The notes: generated from the sequence alone by a model not told the origin. Numbered from the stretch's first letter, positions 23,623-35,945 are shown. The stretch: 64,000 nt of DNA from Voacanga thouarsii (GCA_026120185.1 JANUWF010001109.1:3526001-3590000); one strand, 5' to 3'. Program-made: numbers and translations.

Positions 23623-26600
23623 TTAATCACTTGAGTCATCCTCTGATATATATTCTTCTTCTTCCATCTCTGTTGTGCTATCTGTATTCCAGTTACCTTC
23701 GTCTTCGTCTTCATCCTCATCTTCGAGTTCATTTGTATCCCTAAGTAATCCTTCTTCTTGAACATCCAACAAATCACTTGTGCCCGTTTCATGAGCTAAG
23801 GGACCAAGATCAACAACTAAGGAAATAGTCATTGCATTGTGAATATCCACCTCTTCTTGGTAAGCTTTATCAATCACAGGTGCATCAATCACATGTCGAG
23901 CTTTTACTTTACACACAGCTAACCAATCGGATCTTGATCTTTTGCATCCTAGATATGAGGCATAGTACACCTGAGATGCCTGTTGAGCTAATACAAACGG
24001 ATCATATTTTGGGTAGCTCCTCTTGCAATTAATATCAACAATCTTATACTCCTTATGTATTCTAACGCCGCGATTTGCTGTTTGATCAAACCAATCACAT
24101 TTAAAAAGGACAACTTTTTGTGATAGATTACCAGGAAACTCTACTTCAACAATCTCTTTAAGAACCCCATAATAATCACTCACTATCGAGTCCTTTTCAC
24201 CCCCTTAACACAAACTCCGAATTCATTGTTTTCTTTCCTTCGGCGTGTTCGTGGGTGTGAAATCTGTAGCCATTAATAATGTACCCAGTATATGTTTTTA
24301 CTTTTCTCGAAGGTCCCCAAGCAAGATTCTTCAAACATATATTTGACACATGGTTTTGTGGATCGTTCACCTATAAAGCACATCAAATGTTCAGGTGGGC
24401 ATACATTAACTAACAGCATATGTTCACGTGTAAAGAAATTTAACTGATTAAAGAAGATCATACATAATCTGTAAACCATCCTGCAAACTCATTCTCTATC
24501 CTTCTTTCTACATCCAATTCCGAAATGTTTGGGATTGAAGATTGTAAACAAGATGTGAACTCACTGTAGAGAAGAAAATGTCACAATTAGCAATGGATCT
24601 TATTTCTAATATCAACCAGAGGGGCAAGCATCTCACCTAATATATGGTTGGACCTCTTCACAGTTAAGAAATATATAATTTCTTACCACTTTATATTCTT
24701 CAAGAGAGAGGAATCGAGTTTGAATCTTTCCTAAGATCTTCCCATAAATATTGCATATTGACAATGAAGCTTCATCTACTTCACGCCCGACCACACCTTC
24801 ATCGTTGCGAGCCATGGATAAATGTTTTGTCCGCACATGTGCCTCAAAATAATAGGAGAAGAATGTAGATGTTTCCTCAACAAGATAGGCATTGCAAATT
24901 GACCCTTCTACTCATGCCTTATTTTTTACCTTTAACTTTAAACGAAACAAGAACCTGGCATAATTCAAAGTATGATAATAAGTATTATGCAATGACTACA
25001 GCTAGCTGTAGCAAAATTTTGATAATGACAACTACCTCTCAAAAGGATACATCCATCTATATTGTACAGGACCACAAACCCTTGCTTCGTAAGGCAAATG
25101 AACCAAGAGATGTTCCATAACATCGAAAAAACCTGGAGGAAAAATCTTCTCTAACTTACATAGAAGAGCCAGTATCTCTTGCTCCAACTTCATCATATGA
25201 GATACAGACAATTTAGGAGCACAAATGTCTCGAAAAAATAGGCTTAATTCTGTCAAAGTTCCCCAAACATTAACTGGAAGGAATTCTCTAAGGGCAATCG
25301 GAAGTAATCTTTCCATGAAGATATGACAATCATGGCTTTTCATGCCGGACAGCTTCAGTTCATTAAAATCAACACATCTACAAAGATTCGATGCGTATCC
25401 ATCTGGAAGAGTTAATCATTTCAACCACTCAAGCAACATTTTCTTTTGTTCTACCGTCAACGTGTAACATGCCTTAGGTATTGCTATCCTCCCTTCTCTG
25501 ACATTACACACATGTAGTTCTGGCCTATTGCAATATACTTCAACATCACGATGGGCCTTCAGATTGTCTTTAGTCTTGCCCTTCACATCCATAACTGTAT
25601 TGAAGACATTATCGAACACATTCTTTTCATTATGCATTACGTCAATATTATGACGAACCAAATGCGTTCGTCAATAGGGCAAATCCCAAAAAATACTCCG
25701 TTTAGCCCAATTATGACTCACATATCTACCTTCCGATCTACCAAGTTCTCTTCCCGACTCTGTTAGTTTCGAATACTGACAAACACTACTCCACAAGTCA
25801 TCCCCAGTAGGACGTAGAATAGGTTGGAACATATCAGAGCCCTTATCTCTCTTAAATGATGTTGTATCCCGTCGAAATAGGTGATCCATGGGTAAGAAGC
25901 GACGGTGGCAGTCAAACCATGAGTGTTTACCACCATGTTGTAGATGAAAAGACTTTGACCTCTCATAAAATATGGACACGCTAATCTTCCAGCTGTGCTC
26001 CATCCACTCATCATTCCATAGGTAGGAAAGTCGTTAATAGTCCACATTAGTGCAGCACGCATCTGGAAGTTTTGTTTCTTTGCTATGTCATATGTAGCAA
26101 CGCCTTCAATCCACAAATGATTCAATTCTTCTATTAATGGTTGAAGATAAACATCAATTTTATGCTTCGGATTCTTTGGTCCCAGTACAATGATTGTTAA
26201 AAATATCACAGAATCTTTCATGCATAACCATGGTGGAAGGTTATAAGGAGTGACAATAACTGGCCAACATGAATACTGCTTTCCTGACATGCCAAACGGC
26301 GAGAAACCATCAGTACAAAGTCCCAATCTTACATTCCGAACTTCCTTTGCAAAATCTGGATGAATCCGGTCAAAGTGCTGCCAAGCCTCACCATCTCTCG
26401 GATGGCTCATGTTTCCATCTTTGACCTTAGCCTTTGCATGCCAACTCATGTGTTCAGCTGTAGTTTTAGATGCATACAACCTCTGCAGACTTGGTGTAAT
26501 CGGAAAGTAGTACATTTTTTTCATAGGGATCTCGAGCCTAACCCTTCTTTTTTTCCGGCATTTTCTAGGCACGTACCGAGCATGTCTGCAAAATTTGCAT

Positions 26601-27309
26601 TCTTTCAAATTGATATCATCCTTCCAATAAAGCATGCATCCATTACTGCATACATCTATCTTTTGAACAGGCAACCCCAACCCAAATACTAACTTCTTCA
26701 TTTGATAAAAGTCATCAGGTATCTTGTTGCTACTTGGGACCACCACTTTCATAAGCTGCACAACTTGGTTAAAAGCTTTATCAGATACGTTATTTTCAAA
26801 CTTAACATTTAATAGCCTTGAAACTAACGAAAGCACCGAGTGGTTCGTACACCCTTCCCATATGGGAGTGTCTATCGCCTCGACATATCATAAAACTTCT
26901 GTGCTTCCGCGTTAGGAGGTTCTTTAACTTGCTCATCCGACGGTCTTTCCAAATTAAAATTAGGGCCCGCCGCATCAATGATCATTTCCAGATACGGATT
27001 TCTAGAACCTGAATCAGCTTGAGCTGTACTAGATGTTGAGGTAGACATGCTTTGATTTACATAGTAAGGTTCACCGTGACAAATCCATCGATGGTAATTG
27101 CTAACAAACCCATATCTATACAAATGGATCTCAACTTGGTCCGGAGAGTCAAATTTCATGTTCTTGCATTTTGTGCAAGGACATCTGATTTTACCAGACG
27201 GAGAATTTGATAAAGCGAACGCAATAAATCCCTGCACACCCTGCTCAAATTCAGTAGTAAACCCTTTACCGGGCAACCGCCTTCTATACATCCAACCGCG
27301 ATCTTCCAT
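23623..27309 (-). pseudogene. TNP2/TNPD-type CACTA transposase gene, inactivated
   Basis: Minus strand, domains in order. Transposase-associated domain: MEDRGWMYRRR..., IRCPCTKCKN, HLYRYGF (27309-26875). Transposase family tnp2 core: SRLLNVKFE..., LGLCTDGFSPFGMSGKQYSCWPV, ...LMWTINDFPTYGMMSGWSTAGRLACP (26860-25980), then GGKHSWFDCHRRFLP. DUF4218: MKSHDCHIFMERLLPIA to YRWMYPFER (25343-25032). A further exon: LSLEEYKVVRNYIFLNCEEVQPYI (24640-24720). DUF4216 with an acidic tail: YYGVLKEIVEVEFPG, VVLFKCDWFD (24183-23623). Introns are implied, for example the donor after PFER at 25032. Lesions: frameshift near 26884 after KFYDM; frameshift near 25975 after RLACP; TGA at 25671-25673 after FWDLPY; TGA at 25416-25418 after EWLK. 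The protein would cut and join the element's ends, but this copy cannot code it. Confidence 0.9.
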
Positions 27310-27759
27310 CTATATATTCAACATATATTATGCGACAAAGAGGTTTAACTGTGATTTTATGTATGTACGCAATAAAAGGTTTAGGAAAGCTTAAGGGTAA
27401 TCATCTTCATGTTACTATAAACAATAATTATAAATACATGAATAGCCAACTACATGTTTCATGAAATACTTTTTTAATAATTTATATATACTTCTTTATC
27501 GTGCATCATACGTGGGCTTGTGATGGCGAACCATCGTCGCAAAACACTAATCGGTTTCCCAATCATGTTTATATAGACACCCAATATACTTAGCACAGAA
27601 TTAAAATTATTAACTTCTCTTACAATACCTCAATAAGCAACTAGATTTAAACCATGAAGCATCAACCAACTCAGCCACCAACTAACAATCAAAATTAATG
27701 TTAAACCAACAACCATAAACACAACCACCAGTGCAAAATTCATTAGGAATTTTGGCAGA

Positions 27760-27950
27760 GTTTCCCCTATATACTGGACGTTTCTAGGCACCAAGCCACC
27801 ACAAAATCAACAACATTGAAAAAAAAATATTAACTGTCAAAACAATTATTCAATATGACTAATGTAAGGGTAATCACCCATTATCCGTGGGGAATGATCA
27901 CCCATCACTCACGAGGAATAATAACCCATCACTCACGAGGATCCATTCAT
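27760..27950. repeat. Second copy of the CACTA internal repeat module
   Basis: AGTTTCCCCTATATACTGG, then CCACCACAAAATCAACAAC, then about three GATCACCCATCACTCACG units, upstream of the transposase gene. It is related to 22620-23185 and 545-715. Confidence 0.75.
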
Positions 27951-28597
27951 ATAAGTTAAAAAAAAAAAGAAAAAAAGATGCAATTGGTATTTGTTGGTAG
28001 CCAACTTATCATTAAAAAAATAGTAAGTACTAATTATTGACGTGCAGTATACTACTAAACGTTAAATAGTAATTATTATCAAACAATTTTATATTAAAAA
28101 ATAATGTTATAAAAAAATATTAGTAGTAATGCTAATATAATATTGAAAATAGTTTCCCCCCCTAATATAATATTAGTAGTAATGCTAATATACTATTGAA
28201 AATAATTTTTTGCCCCCCTAATATTTAATAAATAGCAATTCCAATAAACAGTCAATAATAATATTAGATAAACATATGAATAAAAGTATTAATATTATGG
28301 AATAGCAGTTTTAATAGTCAACAAGTAATAAGAACTAATAATTGTCATACTAGTAAATACTATCAATAGTGAGCATAGTAATTAACATTTAAGCAATTCA
28401 CTGCTTGTAATACACATCACATACCACATAGCAAATTCACTGCTAAGCACACAAACATCTCACATATCACGTTGAACTACTTATTATATTAAATAAATCT
28501 CCACATTACAATTTTTATCCCATCCTTGTATGAAAACAAACCAATGTACTATATTCTTCCATTCTCTATCACAAAATATCACCTGCTACTACCGTTC
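27951..28597. other. AT-rich non-coding part of the CACTA element
   Basis: It contains short repeats of TAATATAATATTAGTAGTAATGC (28120-28190) and no gene. Its place upstream of the minus-strand transposase gene makes it a likely leader or intron of that transcript. Confidence 0.5.
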
Positions 28598-29293
28598 TCA
28601 AAATAAAAAATGATGTAAGAGTTTAAAAAAAGAATGATATTTACTTATTTTGGAGACTGATGTTGAGTGATGACTAAGGCCTTTGATATGCTTTGATGAT
28701 TCAACCTTAGTCTCCCCTGGTTGAATTTCTTGAATTCTGCAATTCGTGGAGAATGCTCCGAATTTGGAGTGTGAAGAAGCAGGTTTTAAGTGTTTTGGGC
28801 AGAAATTGAACAATAATATAGGAGAAGGGGGATTGTCCGCAGATGGGGGGGGGGACGGAGAAGGGGGCTGGTGGTGGTTGGCAGAAGGTAGAGAGGGGGG
28901 GGAAGGGGGCCGGGGTGGAGGGGGGATAGCCGCGGGGGAGGGGGACCCGCGGGGGGCAGAGGGGGGAGAGCCCCTGTGGAGGGAGGGCGGGGGAGGGGAT
29001 GGCGGCGGGGGGCCGGGGGGAGAGTCAGGGGGAGGGGGACTGCGCCTCGCGCAGCAGGGGGGGAGGGGGAGAGAGCCGCGGGGGGGGGGGGGGGGGAAGT
29101 CGGGGGAGCTAGGGGGAGGCGGCGGGAAGGGGTGGCGGGGGTAGTGCTGGTGAGGTGGCGGCAGGAAGAGAAATTGCAGATGGTAGCGCGGCAAGGGGGA
29201 GGGGGGAAGCTGGTGAAATTGCAGATCTGGTAGCGCGGGAGGCGGGCAGGGGGGGAAGAAGGAGGGAGCTAGGGGGAAAAAGTGGTTGTCCAA
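28598..29293 (-). other. G-rich block with a proline-rich 231-codon open frame
   Basis: On the plus strand 28845-29280 is almost pure purine with many runs of four or more G (one run of fourteen near 29083-29096). The minus strand is open for 231 codons, rich in Pro, Ser and Arg, and ends in an ordinary-looking 65-residue tail. Low complexity explains the open frame. It sits where the leader of the transposase transcript should lie, so it may be a 5' exon. Codon-level evidence for a real protein is lacking. It has strong G-quadruplex potential on the plus strand. Confidence 0.5.
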
Positions 29294-29539
29294 AATTTTT
29301 TTATTTTTTTTGGGTATATTTTAATAAAAAAATTGGAAAAAATAAAAAAAAAATGTCACGAATTTATCAGAAATAAATTGTAATTTTGTGATTTCGTGAC
29401 AAATAATCATAGATTAACCACGGAATACACAACAAAAATTTGTATATTTATATTCAATATAAAACTATATTATTCAAAAATAAAAAAAAATATTTTTATA
29501 TTTTTTTATACTATCTTTTTTATTAAATTATTTTTACAT

Positions 29540-29595
29540 ATATGTATATATATGTATATAAATATACGCATAAATTCATATATAATATAACCCAA

Positions 29596-29680
<85 letters not shown>

Positions 29681-29749
29681 CATATTTTATACATAGACAC
29701 ACACACACACACCATATATATTAAAGTACATATACACACACAATCATAA

Positions 29750-29781
<32 letters not shown>

Positions 29782-29975
29782 TCATATTATATATTTATAT
29801 ATACACACACAAGTATTTATTTATATGTATAGATACACACACATATCATATACATATGTAAATACGTACACACATACAAACATAATCACAAATATATATA
29901 TATATATATATATACATAGACATATTCATATACATACATATATATTCATATATATATATATATATATATATATTA
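29540..29975. repeat. Compound CA/TA microsatellites
   Basis: A CA run of about 27 repeats at 29597-29650 continues into a TA run. More CA runs lie at 29698-29712 and 29752-29778, with TA runs near 29892-29912 and 29950-29972. Open frames across them are artefacts. Confidence 0.9.
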
Positions 29976-30235
29976 ATGAAGTTTTCTTAATAATTAATGA
30001 AACTCCTTATTACTCAATTTATAAAATTATCTACAAAGAACATGTAAGAATATTTTATACAATAAACAATATTAGTAAGAAAATCATGGACATATTCTAT
30101 GATAATAACACTCATGTGTATATAGTATACAAAATTATACAAAAAAAGCCTTAATAAGTAACTTTAAATAATTTAGATTAAAATTATTTACAACGATAAT
30201 TTTTTTAAAACTTCATTCTATAGAAAACATCAATC

Positions 30236-31093
30236 TGTCGTAACTTTAAAGAAAACACCAATCTATCGCAAATCCGTAGCAATTTTGCGACGGATTTGCG
30301 ACGGATTTCTAAAAATAAAAAATAAATTAATTTTCTTAAAATTTAAAAAAAATCCGTTGCAAAATTGCTACGGATTTGAGATGGAATAAATCCGTAGCAA
30401 ATTTTTCTACGGATTTACGACGGATTTCTAAAAATAAAAAATAAATTAATTTTCTTAAAATTAAAAAAAAAGCCGGCGCAAATCCGTAGCAGCAAATCCG
30501 TCGCAATTTTGCTACGGATTTGCGACGGATTTCTAAAAATAAAAAATAAATTAATTTTCTTAAAATAAAAAAAAAAATCCGTCGCAATTTTGCTACGGAT
30601 TTGCTACAGAATAAATCCGTCGCAATTTTTCTGCTACGGATTTGCGACGGATTTCTAAAAATAAAAAATAAATTAATTTTCTTAAAATAAAAAAAATTCG
30701 TAGCAAATCCGTCGCAATTTTGTTACGGAATAAATCCGTCGCAAATTTTGCTACGGATTTGCGACGGATTTCTAAAAATAAAAAATAAATTAATTTTCTT
30801 AAAATTAAAAAAAAAAAGCCGTCGCAAAACCGTCTCAATTTTGCTACGAATTTGCTACGGAATAAATCCGTAGCAATTTTGAAATTTTTTCTACAATTTT
30901 TTATTAAAAAATTAATTTCTGTCGCTAATTTTGCGACGGATTTGCCACGGAATTCCTAAATCTGTCGCAAATAATTATCGTCACAAATCCGTTGCTAATT
31001 TTGCGACGGTCGATCAACTACAGCCCTTTTTCCTTTTTTCCGTTGGTGAGCCGTCGCAAAAATCCGTCGCAATTTGCTGACTTTCTTGTAGTG
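30236..31093. repeat. Right subterminal repeat array and terminus of the CACTA element
   Basis: Four to five copies of a ~120-bp unit: AATCCGTCGCAA(A)TTTTGCTACGG, then ATTTGCGACGGATTTCTAAAAA, then TAAAAAATAAATTAATTTTC. The unit ends are inverted. The array closes with GCTGACTTTCTTGTAGTG at 31093. Confidence 0.9.
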
Positions 31094-31690
31094 TATGTAT
31101 ATAACAATTTGTTTCCACATGATAAGAGAGGGGATCATTTATGGGATCCACAAATCTTCAAATATCAATTGTGGGAGTTAAGATTTCTTCTGGGTTTTCG
31201 GTGTTCAATGGCTTCACGCTTCTGCCTGTCGTCTTTTGTGGGGTTCATCTAACTTCATAGATTCATTGCTGGCTTCACCAACTGCTATTTTTTATCTTCG
31301 ACGGCTTCCAATTTCGATATCTCAGATTCATCCTTTCTTTGATTCTGGAGTAATGGAAAAAGATTTGAATTAAATTGACATTTTGTGTGGATATATATCC
31401 TAACATTAGTGAAGTGTCAAAGCAGACTTGTGATGTAGCAATGGATATGAGTTGGAATGCGGATACTAGAGTTCTATGCCATATCATTCTAATAACGTGG
31501 TGCAATAATTGCACTGAAAAATTTTTCCCTTTGAAGGCAGCCAAAATGTTAGAACTGGGGGTGGATATTCAAAAAATCAAACTAACAATATGACCCAGTC
31601 CATTAAACTCTCAAATTATAAAGATTCACTGATTGAGCTTTAATTGATATGCCAACAAATGGCATTAAAATACCCGTCACATGTATCAGA
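31094..31690. other. Proximal upstream region of the SABATH gene
   Basis: Starts with the TAT target duplication. No gene was recognised; short open frames on both strands lack similarity. All sequence left of it up to 19774 is transposon, so any distal promoter elements of the SABATH gene were displaced by 11.3 kb. Confidence 0.5.
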
Positions 31691-31699
31691 TACACATAA

Positions 31700-31707
31700 T
31701 ATATAAA
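31700..31707 (+). promoter_or_regulatory. Putative TATA box of the SABATH gene
   Basis: TATATAAA lies 110 bp upstream of the ATG at 31817, a normal place for a plant core promoter with a leader of about 80 bases. Confidence 0.5.
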
Positions 31708-31816
31708 TGCTTCACTCCTTAGGGAACATCATGTATCTGTGTACGTTTGTATCATTATTCAAAGTATTGTTATCAAAATCTACCCTTATCATATCCTTTT
31801 GCATAAAGGTGCAGAA

Positions 31817-34800
31817 ATGGATCCTCACATGAACGGAGGAGAACACAAGGCCAGCTATGCAGAAAATTCGTTCTTCCAAGTCGTATCATCATTCTCTGTG
31901 TAAATCTTCCATTTAACCTTAAGCAAATAAAACTTTTATTATTTTCTGTCTCTTTTTTTTTTTTTTTCTCAGAAAATGGTGATTGAGAAGGCAAAGCATA
32001 TTGTTGAAGAAAGCATAAGAGAGCTCTGCCTCTGTCTCTCCACTTTACCAAACTGCTTAAATGTAGCTGACTTGGGGTGCTCTTCAGGACCAAATGTATT
32101 GCTAACAGTACAGGAGATAATGGAGATCATTACCAAATTTTGCAGGCAATCGAACAGTAAGCCGCCTTCAGTTCAATTCTTCTTGAATGATTTGGTGGTG
32201 AATGATTTCAATACGCTTTTCAAGTCGCTCCCGAAGTTTTATGAAATGCTTGAAACACTTGACGAGAGGAGCAACTCAAAATCATGCTTCATTGCTGCCA
32301 TGCCTGGCTCTTTCTATGGAAGGCTGTTCCCAGACCATTCTATTCATTTTGTGCACTCTTCTTATAGCCTGCATTGGCTATCTCAGGTTAGTTTGCTTTT
32401 AATTTGCTCGTGCAATGTGAATCCTCTTGGCTGAGCTAGCAAGCATGTGGAAAATAATCTCTGCGTATGTGCAAACGAATACAAACAAGGAAATCAAGTG
32501 GATATTCATTCGCAGTTGTGTTATATGTGTTTGACGTTGTACATAACAAATTTTGAGTTTGCAAATTAATTAGAGACAAAGAAATAATGATAAATATAAA
32601 ATTTAATAGATTTAAAAGTTACTCGCTGCTTCGATCCCCATACCTGCAGGACCTTGGACCATAAATAAGACGAATACTTTGGAAAACAACTTGAAGATTT
32701 CATGAAAATTCAAAAAGTTTTAGAAGCATTGAATTTTAAAGTTCGAATATCTTGAAATATATCTCAGGAAAGTAGCCTTATTTATATATTAAGACTCTAT
32801 AAATCTTTTGAATAAATTACTACATGTGGGATACTGGTAGATTGGAGATTATTTACACTTAAGCAACAACTTAAAAGCGTTATCGGCATATATTTAAGCA
32901 ATTTTCTAACGCTACTTAAGTAATTTATTTAAGTAGTGATTAAAATATTTTAAGTGATTAGGCTACGTATTCACTAAGTAACTAATTTGGAAACTTTTTA
33001 ACTTGAATTGGTCCAATTATTATTCCATATAGTCAAATTAATGAATAATATTTTGAATTTGAATATAACTTGACTCAATTTATCATTTAATCAATGACAA
33101 ATATTAGAACTATTTCAAATGAATTTTTAACATAACCTAGCTTCAGTAATCCAAGAACAATTGGACTGCTTTATTAACTTGATTTGAAAAACCAAGATTA
33201 AAATATTTATTTTTTTCTAGTCTTGTTTAAAAAATATTTTGTTTTCTCAAAATTTTCTTATTTACAAATGTTCCCACTAGAAGGCTCGGCGAAGCCCAAA
33301 GGCAAGACTTGAAGTGTATTGAAGATATCTAAGTAACATATTTCATACTTATTCGAAACCTTTTCCCTTACAGAGTCGTACAGGTTAAGAGTTATTTGCA
33401 ATTTAGGCAGATGCTATCAATGAGTGTTTTGACAGTTTCAACTGAAACATTTCAATTGTTTCAATTCTTATAAAGGAATAACATGTGGGTTATACGTATG
33501 TTATATAGTATTTGATAATTTTTATCAAAAATTAGATAGTTTAAACTTTTATAAAGGAGTAATATATAGATTAAAGTCGTCCATCATGAACTAATTTCTC
33601 AAAATAGATTTAATTTTATATTTAAATAATTTAAAATCTTATTAAGGAGTAACACATAACTTGAACTCATACCACGTGGAGCCTCCACTTAGATAGTTTG
33701 AACAATAAGGAGCAATATGTAGTTTAAGTTTATGCATGATGGAGCATCTATTTGGATGATTTAGTTTCATATTTTGATAGTTTAAATTCCTTTCAAGAAT
33801 AAGTACCATGCAATTTATGCTAATATATTAAGAAAAATTTGATAACTTAATTTGAAATTTAGATAATTTAATCTCTTATTAAAGAGTGATATATATAAGC
33901 CCATAGGTTATGGAACGTTCACTTTGATGATTATTTTTAAATTTTGATAATTTAAACTTTTATCAAGGAGCTAATAACATATAATTTATTCGTGTTTGTG
34001 CTAAGAAGCATTTGATTATCTAACTTAAAATTTAAATAGTTTAAACTCTTATAAAGTTATGTGCAATTTAGACTCTGTGAGTCAAGGAGCATGGAACTTG
34101 AATGATTTAATTTACTATTTCGATAGACATGACATCTATTGCCATAGAATACTCATTGATTTTATCATTTGAAGAAAACTTGTCCCATTTTCCTCTTTAT
34201 TTTTATTTGACTCTTGAATATATATCTTACTCCTATTTGCAGCAATATAACCCTATCTCATGAGTATGAGTGACTGATTTTTCAAAAGTCTTTGGTAATT
34301 ATCTTGAGAATGTATTGAAGTTCTCAATGATTGCCTTGAATCTATATTTCTATAGAGAATGATTCACTTAGACAATATCTCAAATAAAGTTTAGATTTCT
34401 GCATTAATCCACCACTAGCTCATCCTTCTATATCAACGGAAGTTAGTTAGCTTTACCTCATTAATAATTTGGCAAGTGCTATAGATTCGATTGAGAAATT
34501 CTTGTTCAAATCATTTTTAACCGTTATCGGAACCAAGTGTAAAATCAACATGCTAGTCAAATGCATTTGTTTTGAAATTATTTTAAAAAAAGATTTCGAC
34601 AAGTTTTAGTATTGTTGTATGTCTTGATGAAATAAGCAACATGTTGTAGTATTATTTACATTTTATTATCATGTTTTAGAGAATGAAATCAAAACCCTCA
34701 TACTTTACCCGTCGAATTCTTTAGGTCCCTATCGAACTAGTCAGTAAATCTTTGAACAAGAAGAATATATGCATTGCCAATACAAGTTCGAGCAGTGTTT

Positions 34801-35773
34801 ACAATGCATACCTGAACCAATTTAAGAAGGATTTCACAATGTTCTTAAGAATGCGTTCTGAAGAAATGACTGTTCCTGGACACCTAACCCTCTCATTAAT
34901 CTGCAAGAACGATGAAAATGATGGTTATGATATTTGTGAGTTCGTTGGAATGGAAATAGACAACATGGTGAAAGAGGTACGTTCACCATACATATCCTAC
35001 ACAACTATCGGAATTTTCTCCTCCAAATCCAATCTAAATAAACCTTGAACGTAGAGATCAAGGGCATGTTCTTGTGTACTAGTGCTTTTCTATATTTATG
35101 AAAACGAAAAAGTGCTTTTGAAATATCCTTTTTAGATATTGATATAACATTTTCATCTTTGAAAACATTAATAATCCAAAACAGCCTTGAGTCACCTAAG
35201 GGTGCTTTTTCCATAAAATGGTTTTCAACTTTATTTTAGAAAAAAAAGGAAATAATAGAAAGTAGTCAAGAATCGCTCAAAATAGCTTTCCACAAAAGGA
35301 AAAAAGATTGAGAACAAACCCAAAGTAGGAGATTTCCTCATTGTTCTACTTCGTACTTTTTTCTTATTCAATTCATTCTATTGTGGTAATTTCATTATTC
35401 ATTGAAGCAGGGGATAATTGAGGAATCCAAACTAGTCGCCGTCAACCTTCCCTACTACACTGCGTCCCAAGGAGAAATAAGACAAATCATCGAGAGTGAA
35501 GGTTCTTTCCAACTCCGGCGGCTCGAAAAGTTTAAGCTACCATGGGATGCTAACATGAAATGTCGTGAGAACGAAATCACATTGAAGAAACTCGAACAGG
35601 AAGAACACATGGAAATGTTCATGAGATCTGTTTTGGAACCCACATTAGTTAGTCATTTTGGTGATGGCAATATGGATGAGTTGTTCCAAAGGTTTGGCAA
35701 AAGTGCAGCAAAGTACTTGCAGACAGGCAATGGGAAAATAAACACAGCAGTCATTTCTCTTGCTAAAGGATGA
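31817..35773 (+). CDS. SABATH family SAM-dependent carboxyl methyltransferase (4 exons, 363 aa)
   Basis: Exons 31817-31879, 31973-32386, 34725-34976 and 35411-35773 (21, 138, 84 and 120 codons plus TGA), all joined in phase 0 with GT-AG introns. The start ATG opens MDPHMNGGEHKASYAENS, the family N-terminus. Motif I VADLGCSSGPN (52-62), FLNDLVVNDFN (91-101), MPGSFYGRLFP (131-141) and HSSYSLHWLSQ (149-159) form the SAM and substrate pockets. Gln21 and Trp156 match the residues that hold the substrate carboxylate in salicylate methyltransferase; Asp54, Asp94 and Ser134-Phe135 match the SAM contacts. Length and intron positions are those of intact SABATH genes. Members methylate salicylate, benzoate, jasmonate, IAA, gibberellins, xanthines and others; the substrate cannot be told here. 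Cytosolic; no signal peptide. Intron 2 (2.3 kb) carries a minisatellite. No disabling change seen. Confidence 0.92.
32820..33440. other. Middle of SABATH intron 2, no feature
   Basis: AT-rich intron sequence with no gene, inverted terminal repeat or array recognised before the tandem repeat that follows. Confidence 0.5.
33455..34130. repeat. Intronic minisatellite, ~84-bp unit, about eight copies
   Basis: The core 'agtttaaactcttataaaggagtaatatat' recurs at about 33466, 33548, 33636, 33700, 33790, 33872, 33957 and 34040, mostly 82-90 bp apart. Each core is followed by 'agtttaagctcatgcatgatggagcatttatttggatgattta'. The copies are well diverged. It lies inside intron 2 of the SABATH gene. Confidence 0.7.
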
Positions 35774-35939
35774 ATGAAATTAAGAAGTGAGCTGTCAAGA
35801 AAACAAAATTAGAGAAGCAGATTGAATAGGTACCTGTGTGGTTTCGTTTGTCAATCTTTTATAATTTTGTTAAACTTTCCTGTTATAGTTGTATTAGTAG
35901 TTCGACTATTAACGAGTTTATATCTACGTGTTCTAAATC

Positions 35940-35945
35940 AATAAA
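35940..35945 (+). terminator. Putative polyadenylation signal of the SABATH gene
   Basis: AATAAA lies 167 bp after the stop codon in a T-rich 3' region; a plausible near-upstream element. Confidence 0.4.

Larger units (their letters stand above)
19774..31093 (-). mobile_element. Complete 11.3-kb CACTA (En/Spm-type) transposon
   Basis: The left end is CACTACAAAAAA (19774) and the right end TTTCTTGTAGTG (31093). The 3-bp target duplication TAT is present on both sides (19771-19773 and 31094-31096), the CACTA hallmark. Arrays of TTGCTACGGATTTGC(G/T)ACGG motifs fill about 0.8 kb at each end. Between them, on the minus strand, are a TNP2/TNPD-type transposase gene (23.6-27.3 kb) and a TNPA-like gene (20.8-22.5 kb). 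The structure is that of a once-autonomous element. The termini are intact and could still be mobilised in trans, but both genes carry lesions. It lies between the SABATH pseudogene and the intact SABATH gene. Confidence 0.95.

Noticed and set aside
28746..29233. Plus-strand Gly-rich frames of 132 and 85 codons over the G-rich block
   Set aside because: Poly-purine translation artefact; composition is almost only Gly, Glu and Arg, and several frames are open at once.
29506..30154. Open frames of 60-109 codons
   Set aside because: Same cause: CA/TA microsatellites of the CACTA element.
30336..30838. Two minus-strand frames repeating KLIYFLFLEIRRKSVA
   Set aside because: They translate the CACTA right subterminal repeat units; repetition comes from the DNA array, not from a protein.
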